From contig JAICVH010000138.1 in NCBI GenBank assembly GCA_025935435.1, positions 1 to 6,630 on the forward strand: a DNA stretch of 6,630 nt, given 5' to 3'. Shown piece after piece: positions 1 to 6,111 of the stretch. This DNA comes from Burkholderiales bacterium (GTDB taxonomy: Bacteria; Pseudomonadota; Gammaproteobacteria; Burkholderiales; Casimicrobiaceae). A model generated the notes under the pieces. The model was not told the origin of the DNA. It saw only the letters and a program-made list of their open reading frames with translations, and did not search any database. Made by a program: the position numbers and the translations under genes. Numbering within the stretch: the stretch's first letter is position 1; the number at the start of each line of letters is the position of its first letter.

Positions 1-822
1 CAGGCGCTAGAATGCAACCACGCACTCGTGCCGGTGCTCGTCGAAAAGCCGATAGCCCACACCCACGACGCCGCGCGCAGGCTTTGCGATGCGGCCGAAG
101 CGGCGGGCGTCCCCGTACTCGTAGGGCACCATCGGCGCCACGGTGCGATCATCGCGAAAGCCATCGACATCATCGCGGCGGGTACACTTGGCCGTCTGGT
201 TGCCGTCGTCGGAACGGCACTGTTCTACAAGCCGGACGCCGACGGTTACTTCGACGAACGCTGGCGGCGCGAGCCGGGCGGCGGGCCGGTCCTGATCAAC
301 ATGATCCACGAGATCGACAACCTGCGTGCACTGTGCGGCGACATCGTGGCGGTGCAGGCGTTTGCGTCCAATGCCACCCGCGGTTTCGCCGTCGAAGACA
401 CGGCGGCGATCGCGCTCAGCTTCGCGAACGGTGCTCTCGGCACCTTCATGCTGTCGGACACGGCGGTATCCGACCGCAGCTGGGAACATACGGCGGGCGA
501 GGACGCTGCCTATCGCAGGGCACACACCGATGAGGACGATTGTTACCTGATCGCAGGCACGCTCGGGTCACTCGCGGTACCGACGATGCGTATCGAACGC
601 TACGCCGACGCCGGCCATCGCTCGTGGCACGAACCGTTCGTCAAAGCCAGGGCGTCGCTCGAGGTCGTCGATCCGCTCGCGCGCCAGCTTGCGCATTTCT
701 GCGACGTCATCCGTGGCCGCGTAACGCCACGCGTGTCGGCGCGCGACGGCTTGCGAAACCTGCAGATCGTCGAAGCGATCGGCGAAGCGGCGCGACGTGG
801 CTCAACTGTCGCGACCGCCTGA
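1..822 (+). CDS. Gfo/Idh/MocA family NAD(P)-dependent oxidoreductase, 5'-truncated by window edge
   Basis: The frame is open from base 1, so the first ATG inside it is not the true start; roughly the first 90-100 residues, including the Rossmann GxGxxG nucleotide-binding loop, lie outside the window. The visible 273 residues carry the family signature EKP (visible residues 15-17, the Lys being catalytic in inositol and glucose-fructose dehydrogenases) and the substrate-domain motif GGGPVLINMIHEID (93-106) with the conserved His at 103. In inositol dehydrogenase an Asp sits four residues before that His; here it is Ile, which marks a different subfamily. The family oxidises or reduces hydroxyl groups on sugars, polyols and related compounds in the cytoplasm. 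The stop codon lies 19 bases before the AroE-type gene, so the two are probably co-transcribed. A quinate- or shikimate-like polyol substrate is an inference from the neighbours only. The family call is firm; the substrate is unknown. Confidence 0.9.
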   Translation, partial: QALECNHALVPVLVEKPIAHTHDAARRLCDAAEAAGVPVLVGHHRRHGAIIAKAIDIIAAGTLGRLVAVVGTALFYKPDADGYFDERWRREPGGGPVLINMIHEIDNLRALCGDIVAVQAFASNATRGFAVEDTAAIALSFANGALGTFMLSDTAVSDRSWEHTAGEDAAYRRAHTDEDDCYLIAGTLGSLAVPTMRIERYADAGHRSWHEPFVKARASLEVVDPLARQLAHFCDVIRGRVTPRVSARDGLRNLQIVEAIGEAARRGSTVATA

Positions 823-841
823 TATCCACCCCGAAGCGATC

Positions 842-1663
842 ATGACCGACCGTTACGCCGTCATCGGGCATCCGGTGAAGCACAGCAAGTCGCCGCAGAT
901 CCACACCGAGTTCGCACGCCAGACCGCGCAGGACCTGAGCTACGGCATCGTCGAGGCGCCGCTCGACGGATTTGTCGAGGCCGTGAACGCCTTCCGAGCG
1001 GACGGCGGCAAAGGCATGAACGTGACGGCACCGTTCAAGCTCGAAGCATTTTCGCTGGCGAATGAAGCGTCCGAACGCGCGCGGCTGTCGGGGGCGAGCA
1101 ACGCGCTCAAGTTCGACGACGGCTCGATCGCCGCCGAGAACTTCGACGGCGTCGGACTGGTGAACGACATCCAGCGCAACCTCGGCTACCCCATCCGCGG
1201 CCATCGGGTGTTGCTGCTTGGCGCTGGCGGCGCCGCCCGCGGGGTGCTGCTGCCGCTGTTGGCCGAAGAGCCGCGGCTGCTCGCGGTCGCGAACCGCACG
1301 GCGGCCAACGCGCTCGCGCTGCGCCACCACTTCGCAGGCGTCGGCGCGTTCGCGGCCGGAGGTCTTGGCGAATTCGCGGACACCGCGTTCGACGTCATCA
1401 TCAACGCCACGTCGGCCAGTCTGACCGGCGAGGCGCCCGCGGTGCCGGGCAGCTGTTTTGGCGCCGAGAGCCTTGCGTACGAAATGGTGTACGGTAAAGG
1501 CCTGACGCCGTTTCTCGCGCTCGCGCGTGCGAGCGGTGCGGTGCGTCTCGCCGATGGCGTCGGCATGCTCGTCGAGCAGGCCGCCGAAGGCTTCCTCTGG
1601 TGGCGCGGCGTGCGGCCCGATACGCGCGGGATGATCGAACGCCTGACCGTGCCGCTCGCCTGA
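842..1663 (+). CDS. aroE: AroE-type shikimate 5-dehydrogenase
   Basis: Interconverts shikimate and 3-dehydroshikimate with NAD(P). The 273-residue length is typical. Substrate-binding HSKSPQIH (residues 14-21) has the Ser-x-Ser pair of shikimate-specific enzymes. GMNVTAPFK (58-66) ends in the catalytic Lys66, and AENFDGVGL (98-106) holds the partner Asp102; the usual Thr in NTDG is Phe, which I recall as normal in betaproteobacterial AroE. The nucleotide-binding domain has GAGGAARG (127-134), NRT (151-153) and NATSAS (188-193), and the C-terminus has DGVGMLVEQAAEGFLWWRG (238-256). I chose the ATG at 842 because homologues begin MTDRYAVIG; an in-frame GTG at 797 would overlap the upstream gene. 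No strong Shine-Dalgarno is visible. Position in front of a dehydroshikimate-dehydratase-like gene suggests a catabolic role (shikimate oxidation) rather than aromatic amino acid biosynthesis, but a housekeeping role cannot be excluded. Confidence 0.93.
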   Translation: MTDRYAVIGHPVKHSKSPQIHTEFARQTAQDLSYGIVEAPLDGFVEAVNAFRADGGKGMNVTAPFKLEAFSLANEASERARLSGASNALKFDDGSIAAENFDGVGLVNDIQRNLGYPIRGHRVLLLGAGGAARGVLLPLLAEEPRLLAVANRTAANALALRHHFAGVGAFAAGGLGEFADTAFDVIINATSASLTGEAPAVPGSCFGAESLAYEMVYGKGLTPFLALARASGAVRLADGVGMLVEQAAEGFLWWRGVRPDTRGMIERLTVPLA

Positions 1664-1685
1664 GCGTTTCACTTCACGGACTGCA

Positions 1686-2564
1686 ATGACCCAGCTCACC
1701 GACCGCGAACTCCCGCCCGACACGGCAAACCCGCTCGAAATGGACGGCATCGAGTTCGTCGAATATGCGACGAGCCGCCCGCAATCGCTCGGGCAGGTGC
1801 TCGAAACGATGGGCTTCCGGCCGATCGCCCGGCATCGATCGCGCGAAGTGCTGCTGTACCGGCAGGGCGAGATGAACATCGTCGTCAACGCCCACCAGGA
1901 CAGCGTCCGGCGCGCGCAGCCGGGTGAAACGCCCGTCATCTCGGCGGTTGCGCTGCGTGTGCGTGACGCCGGGGCTGCCTGTCGCTATGCCGTCGAGCGG
2001 GGTGCCTGGTCGGCACCGTCGCACGTCGACGCGATGGAGCTCAACATTCCCGCAATTCACGGCGTCGGCGCGACGCGCATCTATTTCGTCGATCGATATC
2101 GCAACTTCTCGATCTACGACGTCGACTTCACGCTGAACCCCGGCGTCGACCCGCACCCACCGGCGCTGACCGGCCTGCACTGGTTCGGCATCGTCCAGTA
2201 CATCGGAAGCGGTCGCATGGCCGACTGGACGGCGTTCTATCAGGAGATGTTTGGTTTCCGCGTGCTGCCCGAGGAGCAGCGCTACGGCGTATTGCCGAAG
2301 GGCCGCATCCTCGAAAGCGCGTGCCGGAAATTCTTCCTGCAGCTGGTCGAGCCCAATCCGGACACGTTCGACCTCGACCACGAGGAGATGCTGCAGCGGG
2401 TCGGCCTCGGCACGCCCGACGTGCTGCGAAGCGTCGCGGCGCTGCGCGAGCGCGGCGTCGGCTTTGTCGAGTCGAAGGGCGTGCACTCCGAGGCGCGGGG
2501 TGCCTTGACCCAAAGTTATCTCGGCGGCGTGATGTTCGAGCTCGTGCACGATGAACGCCGATAG
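1686..2564 (+). CDS. HPPD-like VOC-fold protein, resembling the C-terminal domain of QuiC
   Basis: The 292-residue protein resembles 4-hydroxyphenylpyruvate dioxygenase along its length. The N-terminal VOC domain (about 14-150) has NPLEMDGIEFVEYA, HRSREVLLYRQGEMNIVVN and MELNIPAIHGVGATRIYFVD, close to the Pseudomonas enzyme. The C-terminal domain (about 160-288) begins with LHWFGIVQ and GRMADWTAFYQEMFGF. HPPD binds iron with two His and one Glu: the first aligns with His165 and the Glu with Glu285 in MFELV, but the second His falls on Arg238 in LQRVGLGTPDV. It is also shorter than the usual 350-360 residues, lacking the C-terminal tail. Oxidation of hydroxyphenylpyruvate is therefore doubtful. 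A related domain is fused behind the dehydratase barrel in Pseudomonas QuiC, and here the barrel is the next gene, so an accessory or regulatory partner is likely. A GGA about 5 bases before the ATG may serve as the ribosome site; the gap from aroE is 22 bases. Confidence 0.85.
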   Translation: MTQLTDRELPPDTANPLEMDGIEFVEYATSRPQSLGQVLETMGFRPIARHRSREVLLYRQGEMNIVVNAHQDSVRRAQPGETPVISAVALRVRDAGAACRYAVERGAWSAPSHVDAMELNIPAIHGVGATRIYFVDRYRNFSIYDVDFTLNPGVDPHPPALTGLHWFGIVQYIGSGRMADWTAFYQEMFGFRVLPEEQRYGVLPKGRILESACRKFFLQLVEPNPDTFDLDHEEMLQRVGLGTPDVLRSVAALRERGVGFVESKGVHSEARGALTQSYLGGVMFELVHDERR

Positions 2565-3489
2565 CCGCGGCGAACGCGTCGCCGTGAACGCGGCGCTGCC
2601 GAACATCGCCGATTTCGGCATGGACACGATTTCGCTCGCCGGCGCATTGCCCGCGAAGCTCGCGGCCGTGCGGGACGCCGGCTTTGCGCAGATCATGCTT
2701 TCGGCGCGCGACGTCGTCGGACATGCCAACGGGCTCGACGATGCCGTACGCGCGGTACGCGGCAGCGGGCTTCGTGTCACGGGCTTCCAGGTCCTTCGCG
2801 ATTTCGAGGGATTGTCGGGTCACCTTCACGAGTACAAGATCGACGTCGCGAAGTCGATGCTCGAGATGTGCAACGCGCTCGGGTCGAAGGTGCTGCTCGT
2901 GTGTTCGTCCACGTCGACGCATGCGAGCGACGATCGCGACGTGCTCGCGCGGGATCTGCGCAAGCTCGCGATGCTCGCGCTGCCGCTCGGCATTCGCGTC
3001 GCCTACGAGGGACTGTCGTGGGGGCGCACGATCAACGAATTCACGACCGCATGGGACGTCGTGAGCCGCGCCAACGCGCCCAACCTCGGCATCGGCATCG
3101 ACTCGTATCACATCCTCGCCACACAGACGCTGATCGAGGACCTCGACCTGCTCGACCCGGGCAAGATCTACCTGGTGCAGCTCGCCGATTTCATGTGGCA
3201 GGAGGTGCGCACGATCGAGGAGCGGGTGACGACCGCGCGACACTTCCGCGTGTTTCCCGGTGAGGGCGTGCACAGCGCCGCACTCGGCGATCTCGTCCAG
3301 CGCCTCGATCGCCTCGGCTACGGCGGCGACTACAGCTTCGAGGTGTTCAACGACGATTACCAGCAGATGCCGCTGCCGACCGTGTGTGCCCGCGCCAGGC
3401 GATCGGCAATGTGGTTGTCCGAGGATGTGCTCCGGCGTGCGGCGCCGATCCCGGTTCGCGGCCGGCGGCGCGCCGACGAGCGGCGGTGA
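2551..3489 (+). CDS. TIM-barrel 3-dehydroshikimate dehydratase-like protein (sugar phosphate isomerase/epimerase fold)
   Basis: Probably dehydrates 3-dehydroshikimate to protocatechuate, the entry point to the beta-ketoadipate pathway. The 312 residues form one xylose-isomerase-like barrel, similar to the N-terminal domain of Pseudomonas QuiC: DTISLAGALPAKLAAVRDAG (25-44), FQVLRDFEGL (79-88), VLLVCSS (114-120), VAYEGLSWGR (150-159), GIDSYH (182-187), KIYLVQLAD (205-213), RHFRVFPGEG (230-239) and YSFEVFNDDY (261-270). The four expected divalent-metal ligands are all present as Glu153, Asp184, Gln210 and Glu264, so the site looks intact. The ATG at 2551 overlaps the upstream gene by 14 bases; in-frame GTG 2584 and ATG 2620 are alternative starts, the latter close to where QuiC homologues begin. 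None has a clear Shine-Dalgarno. The C-terminus is an Arg-rich tail. Another sugar or cyclitol isomerase/dehydratase is possible, but the AroE neighbour favours dehydroshikimate. Confidence 0.85.
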   Translation: MNADSRGERVAVNAALPNIADFGMDTISLAGALPAKLAAVRDAGFAQIMLSARDVVGHANGLDDAVRAVRGSGLRVTGFQVLRDFEGLSGHLHEYKIDVAKSMLEMCNALGSKVLLVCSSTSTHASDDRDVLARDLRKLAMLALPLGIRVAYEGLSWGRTINEFTTAWDVVSRANAPNLGIGIDSYHILATQTLIEDLDLLDPGKIYLVQLADFMWQEVRTIEERVTTARHFRVFPGEGVHSAALGDLVQRLDRLGYGGDYSFEVFNDDYQQMPLPTVCARARRSAMWLSEDVLRRAAPIPVRGRRRADERR

Positions 3490-3965
3490 GCGCCGTCCCG
3501 TTGTTCCACATGATCGGCGGCGCGCCCGACCCGGTCGCGCCGTTTTCGCATGCCGTCGAGGCCGATGGGTGGGTGTTCCTGACCGGGCAGATGCCGTTCA
3601 CGGGCACCTCGAACACGTCGCCGTATCCGGAGACGATCGAGGCGCAGACGCACCAGGTGATGAAGAATCTCGCCGCCGTCCTTCAGGGATGCGGGCTGCA
3701 GTTCGCGGACGTCGTCTCGGCGCGCGTGTTTCTTCGCTATTTCGACGCCGACTATGCGACGATGAACGCCGTGTACGCGAGCTATTTCGAGCCGGGACGG
3801 CTGCCGGCGCGCACGTGCATCGGCGTCAGCGGGCTCGCGCGCGGCGCTCGCGTGGAAATCGACATGATCGCCCGACGGCCCGCTCGTCGGGAATCGAAGG
3901 CGGTTGCGGTCGAGGATGCTAAATTCCCGACCGGCAACGGAGCACCGAATGGACCGCAGGACTGA
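3486..3965 (+). CDS. RidA (YjgF/YER057c/UK114) family protein
   Basis: RidA proteins form trimers and hydrolyse reactive enamines and imines to ketones; some relatives act in catabolic pathways as specialised deaminases. The family core spans about residues 15-131 of 159: SHAVEADGWVFLTGQMPFTG (21-40), ETIEAQTHQVMKNLAAVLQG (49-68), DVVSARVFL (75-83) and LPARTCIGV (106-114). The conserved catalytic Arg aligns with Arg109, and the Glu of the closing VEIDMIA motif is Glu124, so it looks active. A tail of about 27 residues beyond the usual end is unrelated to the family. I chose GTG at 3486 because it overlaps the upstream TGA in a GTGA arrangement typical of coupled genes; ATG at 3510 (residue 9) is an alternative and still leaves the core whole. 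The frame is open further upstream only as a shadow of the preceding gene. Its substrate in a shikimate-type pathway is not evident. Confidence 0.88.
   Translation: MSAVPLFHMIGGAPDPVAPFSHAVEADGWVFLTGQMPFTGTSNTSPYPETIEAQTHQVMKNLAAVLQGCGLQFADVVSARVFLRYFDADYATMNAVYASYFEPGRLPARTCIGVSGLARGARVEIDMIARRPARRESKAVAVEDAKFPTGNGAPNGPQD
3938..3942 (+). promoter_or_regulatory. Ribosome binding site fixing the start of the small membrane protein
   Basis: CGGAG lies 6 bases before the ATG at 3949, the best-spaced Shine-Dalgarno in the first operon. It sits inside the 3' end of the ridA-like gene. It supports this ATG over the open frame upstream, which starts at 3904 with a non-ATG codon and encodes only polar residues. 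Confidence 0.6.
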
Positions 3966-4275
3966 TTGGATCGTACGCAACGGCGTTCTGGCCGTCGCGC
4001 TGTACGTCGGAATGGTGGAGCAGGTGAGCTGGCTCGCGTATGGCGTTGCGGCCTACGCGTGGTGGATGCTCGCTGTCGTCGTGTGGATGATTCCGGGCGC
4101 GCCGGTTTCGCGCACGCTGCGACCGGTCGTCGCACCGCCGATCGCGATGATGACGTTCGACCTGGCCGTGCTGCTCTCGATGTTCATAGCGCACTGGTAT
4201 TGGACAGCGTTCGCGTTCGCGCTGTCGCGCGGGTGCCTCGCGCTCGCGCAGGCGCGCGCAACCAGCAAACCCTAG
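3949..4275 (+). CDS. Small hydrophobic integral membrane protein of unknown family
   Basis: I do not recognise this 108-residue protein. It is strongly hydrophobic with three or four probable membrane segments: about residues 9-23 (VRNGVLAVALYVGMV), 28-48 (a Trp/Tyr/Ala/Val-rich stretch ending VVVWMI), 67-85 (MMTFDLAVLLSMFIAHWYW) and perhaps 86-101. A charged N-terminus (MDRRTDW) and an Arg-containing loop (RTLRP, 55-59) suggest an inner-membrane topology with those parts in the cytoplasm. It overlaps the end of the ridA-like gene by 17 bases and is the last gene of the + strand run, so it is probably co-transcribed. It is far too small for a typical shikimate or aromatic-acid transporter. 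Any link to the catabolic genes is by position only. Confidence 0.75.
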   Translation: MDRRTDWIVRNGVLAVALYVGMVEQVSWLAYGVAAYAWWMLAVVVWMIPGAPVSRTLRPVVAPPIAMMTFDLAVLLSMFIAHWYWTAFAFALSRGCLALAQARATSKP

Positions 4276-4284
4276 CGCGATCCT

Positions 4285-4977
4285 TCACGCATCGCGACGC
4301 GCTACGACCAGCGCGTTCTTGCCGAGCACGTAACGAAGCACGACGTCCGCGGCGCGGCTCACCGGAAACGCATAACGATCGTACGCGCGAAGTGCGCTGC
4401 GATCGATCTCGCCCGTATCCGAGCCGACCAGTCGATACGCGAGCGTCGCGAAGAACCCCAGCGAATCGACGTACTCCGCGCGGAGCACCTTCAACCCGGC
4501 GGCCGCGACTTTGGCGCGAAGATCGTTCCGCCGGTAGCGTCGCAGGTGGCCGACCTTGCGGTCCATGCTCGTGTAGAGCGCCTGGAACGCCGGCACGTAG
4601 ACGACGAGGCGACCGCCGATGCGAAGCTTGTCTGCCAGTGCGTGGATCGCCGCGCGATCGTCCTCGATGTGCTCGAGCACGTTCAGCGTATACGCGAGGT
4701 CCACGCTCGCGTCGTCGATCGCGTCGAGCGACGGATGCGCACGCAGCCCCTGCTCCTCGATGCTGTGCCGCTGCCCGGCATCGGGTTCGACGCATTCGAC
4801 GCGATGACCCTGCGCCGCGAGGGCGTGCGCGAAGGTGCCGACGCCTGCCCCGAAATCGAGCAGCCGTTCGCCAGGGCGCGCTTCGCCCGCGACGAGCGCA
4901 GCCAGGAAGCGGTTGTAGTTGACCGCTTCCTTCATTGCTTCGAGGTTGTCGGTGCCGGTGTAGTGCGAGCCGGTCAT
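4285..4977 (-). CDS. Class I SAM-dependent methyltransferase
   Basis: The 230-residue protein has the Rossmann-fold methyltransferase motifs in order: motif I LLDFGAGVGTF (39-49) binding SAM, an acidic end of strand 2 at VECVEPD (60-66), the LNVLEHIEDD segment (98-107) and GGRLVVYVPA (121-130). After the core comes SMDRKVGHLRRYRRNDL (137-153), a segment I associate with methyltransferases found next to glycosyltransferases in cell-surface polysaccharide or lipid-linked sugar loci. No glycosyltransferase is visible here, so the substrate is unknown. The ATG at 4975-4977 is the only sensible start, though its Shine-Dalgarno is weak; the N-terminus MTGSHYTGTDNLEAMKEAVN looks complete. It points towards region 1, with only 9 bases between the two stop codons, and away from the thioredoxin-like gene. 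The enzyme class is confident, the function is not. Confidence 0.9.
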   Translation of the reverse strand: MTGSHYTGTDNLEAMKEAVNYNRFLAALVAGEARPGERLLDFGAGVGTFAHALAAQGHRVECVEPDAGQRHSIEEQGLRAHPSLDAIDDASVDLAYTLNVLEHIEDDRAAIHALADKLRIGGRLVVYVPAFQALYTSMDRKVGHLRRYRRNDLRAKVAAAGLKVLRAEYVDSLGFFATLAYRLVGSDTGEIDRSALRAYDRYAFPVSRAADVVLRYVLGKNALVVARRDA

Positions 4978-5093
4978 CGTGGCATCGCCAGCGGATCGAG
5001 GTGCGGTAGATTAGCGAAACCGGCGCCGCGGCCGGATCGGGCGCGCAACGCAGGCGTTCGTCGAATGCCTGGGGAAGAGTACAAGGTTTCGTG
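4978..5093. promoter_or_regulatory. Divergent intergenic region, probable promoters for both flanking transcripts
   Basis: The starts of the methyltransferase (- strand) and the thioredoxin-like gene (+ strand) face away from each other across this stretch, so each should have its promoter here. The only AT-rich patch is at about 5007-5013 (TAGATTA), which could serve as a -10 element on either strand; neither has a convincing -35. A GC-rich short inverted repeat (CCGGC at 5020-5024, GCCGG at 5031-5035) is present but could be chance. The position-based argument is stronger than the motifs. Confidence 0.4.
5083..5086 (+). promoter_or_regulatory. Ribosome binding site deciding the thioredoxin-like start
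   Basis: AAGG lies 7 bases before the ATG at 5094 and only 4 before the adjacent in-frame GTG at 5091. The spacing favours the ATG. The two choices differ by one residue and do not change the predicted signal peptide. Confidence 0.5.
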
Positions 5094-6101
5094 ATGAATC
5101 GCAGGTGGCTCGCGCTGGTCGTCGCGTGGTTCGCCGTTTCGACGGCGGTCGCCCAGATCGCGTCTCCGTACGCGATCGACATCCCGCGGTGGTTCGCGAC
5201 GACATTCCTCGATTTTCGCGAGGACGTCGCAGACGCTGCGCGGGATGGCAAGCGGCTCCTCGTCTACTTCGGGCAGGACGGTTGTCCGTATTGCACGAAG
5301 CTGATGACGGTCAATTTTTCGCAGCGCCCGATCGTCGAAAAGACGCAGCGCCACTTCGTCGCCATCGCGCTCAACATCTGGGGCGATCGCGACGTCAAAT
5401 GGATCGACGGGCGCACGATGACCGAAAAGGCGCTGGCGCGTGAACTCGGCGTGCAGTTCACGCCGACGATGCTGATCCTCGACGAGACCGGCAAGACGAT
5501 CGCCCGTCTGGACGGGTATTACCCACCCCATCAGTTCGATGCGGTGCTCGACTACGCGGCAGGAAGGTTCGAGCGCTCGCAAGCGCTGGGCGATTACCTG
5601 CAAGCGCACGTACGCGACGCCGCAAGTCCGACGCTGCACGATGAGCCGTTCTTCATCAAGCCGCCGCACGATCTGCGCCGGGCCGACGGCGGCAGGCCCC
5701 TCGCGGTGATTTTCGAAACGGTCGACTGCGTTGGCTGCGACGAACTGCACGGCGAAGCGTTCCGGCGCGACGCCGTGATGAAGGAGGTCAGGCGCTTCGA
5801 CGTCGCGCGCTTCGCACTGGGCACCGCAACGCCGCTCACCACACCCGATGGGCGGCAGACGACGGCGGCGCAGTGGGCGCGTGAACTGCATGTCGCCTAT
5901 ACGCCGACCGTCGTGTTCTTCGATGCATCGGGCGGCGAGGTGTTCCGCATCGGCGCCTACCTGCGGCCGTTTCATTTCGCCGCGGCCTTCGCGTATGTCG
6001 CCGACGGCGGCTATCGACGCGAGCCGTCGTTCCAGCGCTACCTGCAGGGACGCGCCGACGACATGCGCGCGCGTGGCGAGCGCGTCGAATTGTGGAATTG
6101 A
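5094..6101 (+). CDS. Exported protein with two tandem thioredoxin-like domains
   Basis: The 335 residues start with a signal peptide: basic MNRRW, a hydrophobic core (6-20) and probable cleavage after AVA (18-20), so the protein is likely periplasmic. Domain 1 (about 40-155) has GCPYC (63-67; Cys64 and Cys67) and the cis-Pro loop FTPT (Pro124). Domain 2 (about 195-305) has DCVGC (211-215; Cys212 and Cys215) and YTPT (Pro271). Both resemble the thioredoxin_2/SoxW-like group. They align with each other after the CxxC: DGR, then ARELxV, TPT, a D-x-x-G turn and a Tyr-x-x-Pro-x-x-Phe segment, showing an internal duplication. The CPYC motif resembles glutaredoxin and SoxW centres. A disulfide reductase or isomerase role for an exported partner is likely; the partner is unknown. 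The isochorismatase-fold gene follows after 20 bases and may be one. No CcdA/DsbD-type membrane reductant partner is in the window. Confidence 0.88.
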   Translation: MNRRWLALVVAWFAVSTAVAQIASPYAIDIPRWFATTFLDFREDVADAARDGKRLLVYFGQDGCPYCTKLMTVNFSQRPIVEKTQRHFVAIALNIWGDRDVKWIDGRTMTEKALARELGVQFTPTMLILDETGKTIARLDGYYPPHQFDAVLDYAAGRFERSQALGDYLQAHVRDAASPTLHDEPFFIKPPHDLRRADGGRPLAVIFETVDCVGCDELHGEAFRRDAVMKEVRRFDVARFALGTATPLTTPDGRQTTAAQWARELHVAYTPTVVFFDASGGEVFRIGAYLRPFHFAAAFAYVADGGYRREPSFQRYLQGRADDMRARGERVELWN

Positions 6102-6111
6102 AGGTCAACCC

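Noticed and set aside
797..841. GTG at 797 as the AroE start
   Set aside because: It would add 15 residues with no family similarity (VAQLSRPPDIHPEAI) and overlap the upstream gene; homologues begin at the MTDRYAVIG of 842.
707..1939. 410-codon open frame on the - strand across aroE and the HPPD-like gene
   Set aside because: It lies antisense to two well-supported genes and its translation is Arg/Val/His-rich with no recognisable domain, as expected for shadow frames in high-GC DNA.
1686..2564. Annotation as a true 4-hydroxyphenylpyruvate dioxygenase (hpd) of tyrosine degradation
   Set aside because: One metal-binding His is replaced by Arg, the C-terminal tail is missing, and the neighbours are shikimate-type rather than tyrosine-degradation genes.
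1674..2780. 368-codon open frame on the - strand over the HPPD-like gene
   Set aside because: Antisense shadow with low-complexity composition; the + strand frame has clear family motifs.
2128..3273. 381-codon open frame on the - strand over the TIM-barrel gene
   Set aside because: Antisense to a barrel protein with four conserved metal ligands; the shadow ends in an Arg/Ala/Ser-rich stretch with no domain.
4276..4296. Inverted repeat CGCGAT / ATCGCG between the convergent stop codons as a transcription terminator
   Set aside because: The stem is only 6 bp with a 9-base loop, there is no T-run on either side, and such short GC-rich repeats are common by chance here. It overlaps the methyltransferase 3' end.
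3966..4922. 318-codon + strand open frame opposite the methyltransferase
   Set aside because: Extremely Arg-rich translation, overlaps the membrane protein and methyltransferase in other frames, no motifs.
5020..5035. CCGGC/GCCGG inverted repeat as a regulator operator
   Set aside because: A 5 bp GC-only arm in a very GC-rich region is not enough to support a binding site.
4974..5975. 333-codon - strand open frame opposite the thioredoxin-like gene
   Set aside because: Antisense shadow; the + strand frame has a signal peptide, two CxxC motifs and a ribosome site.
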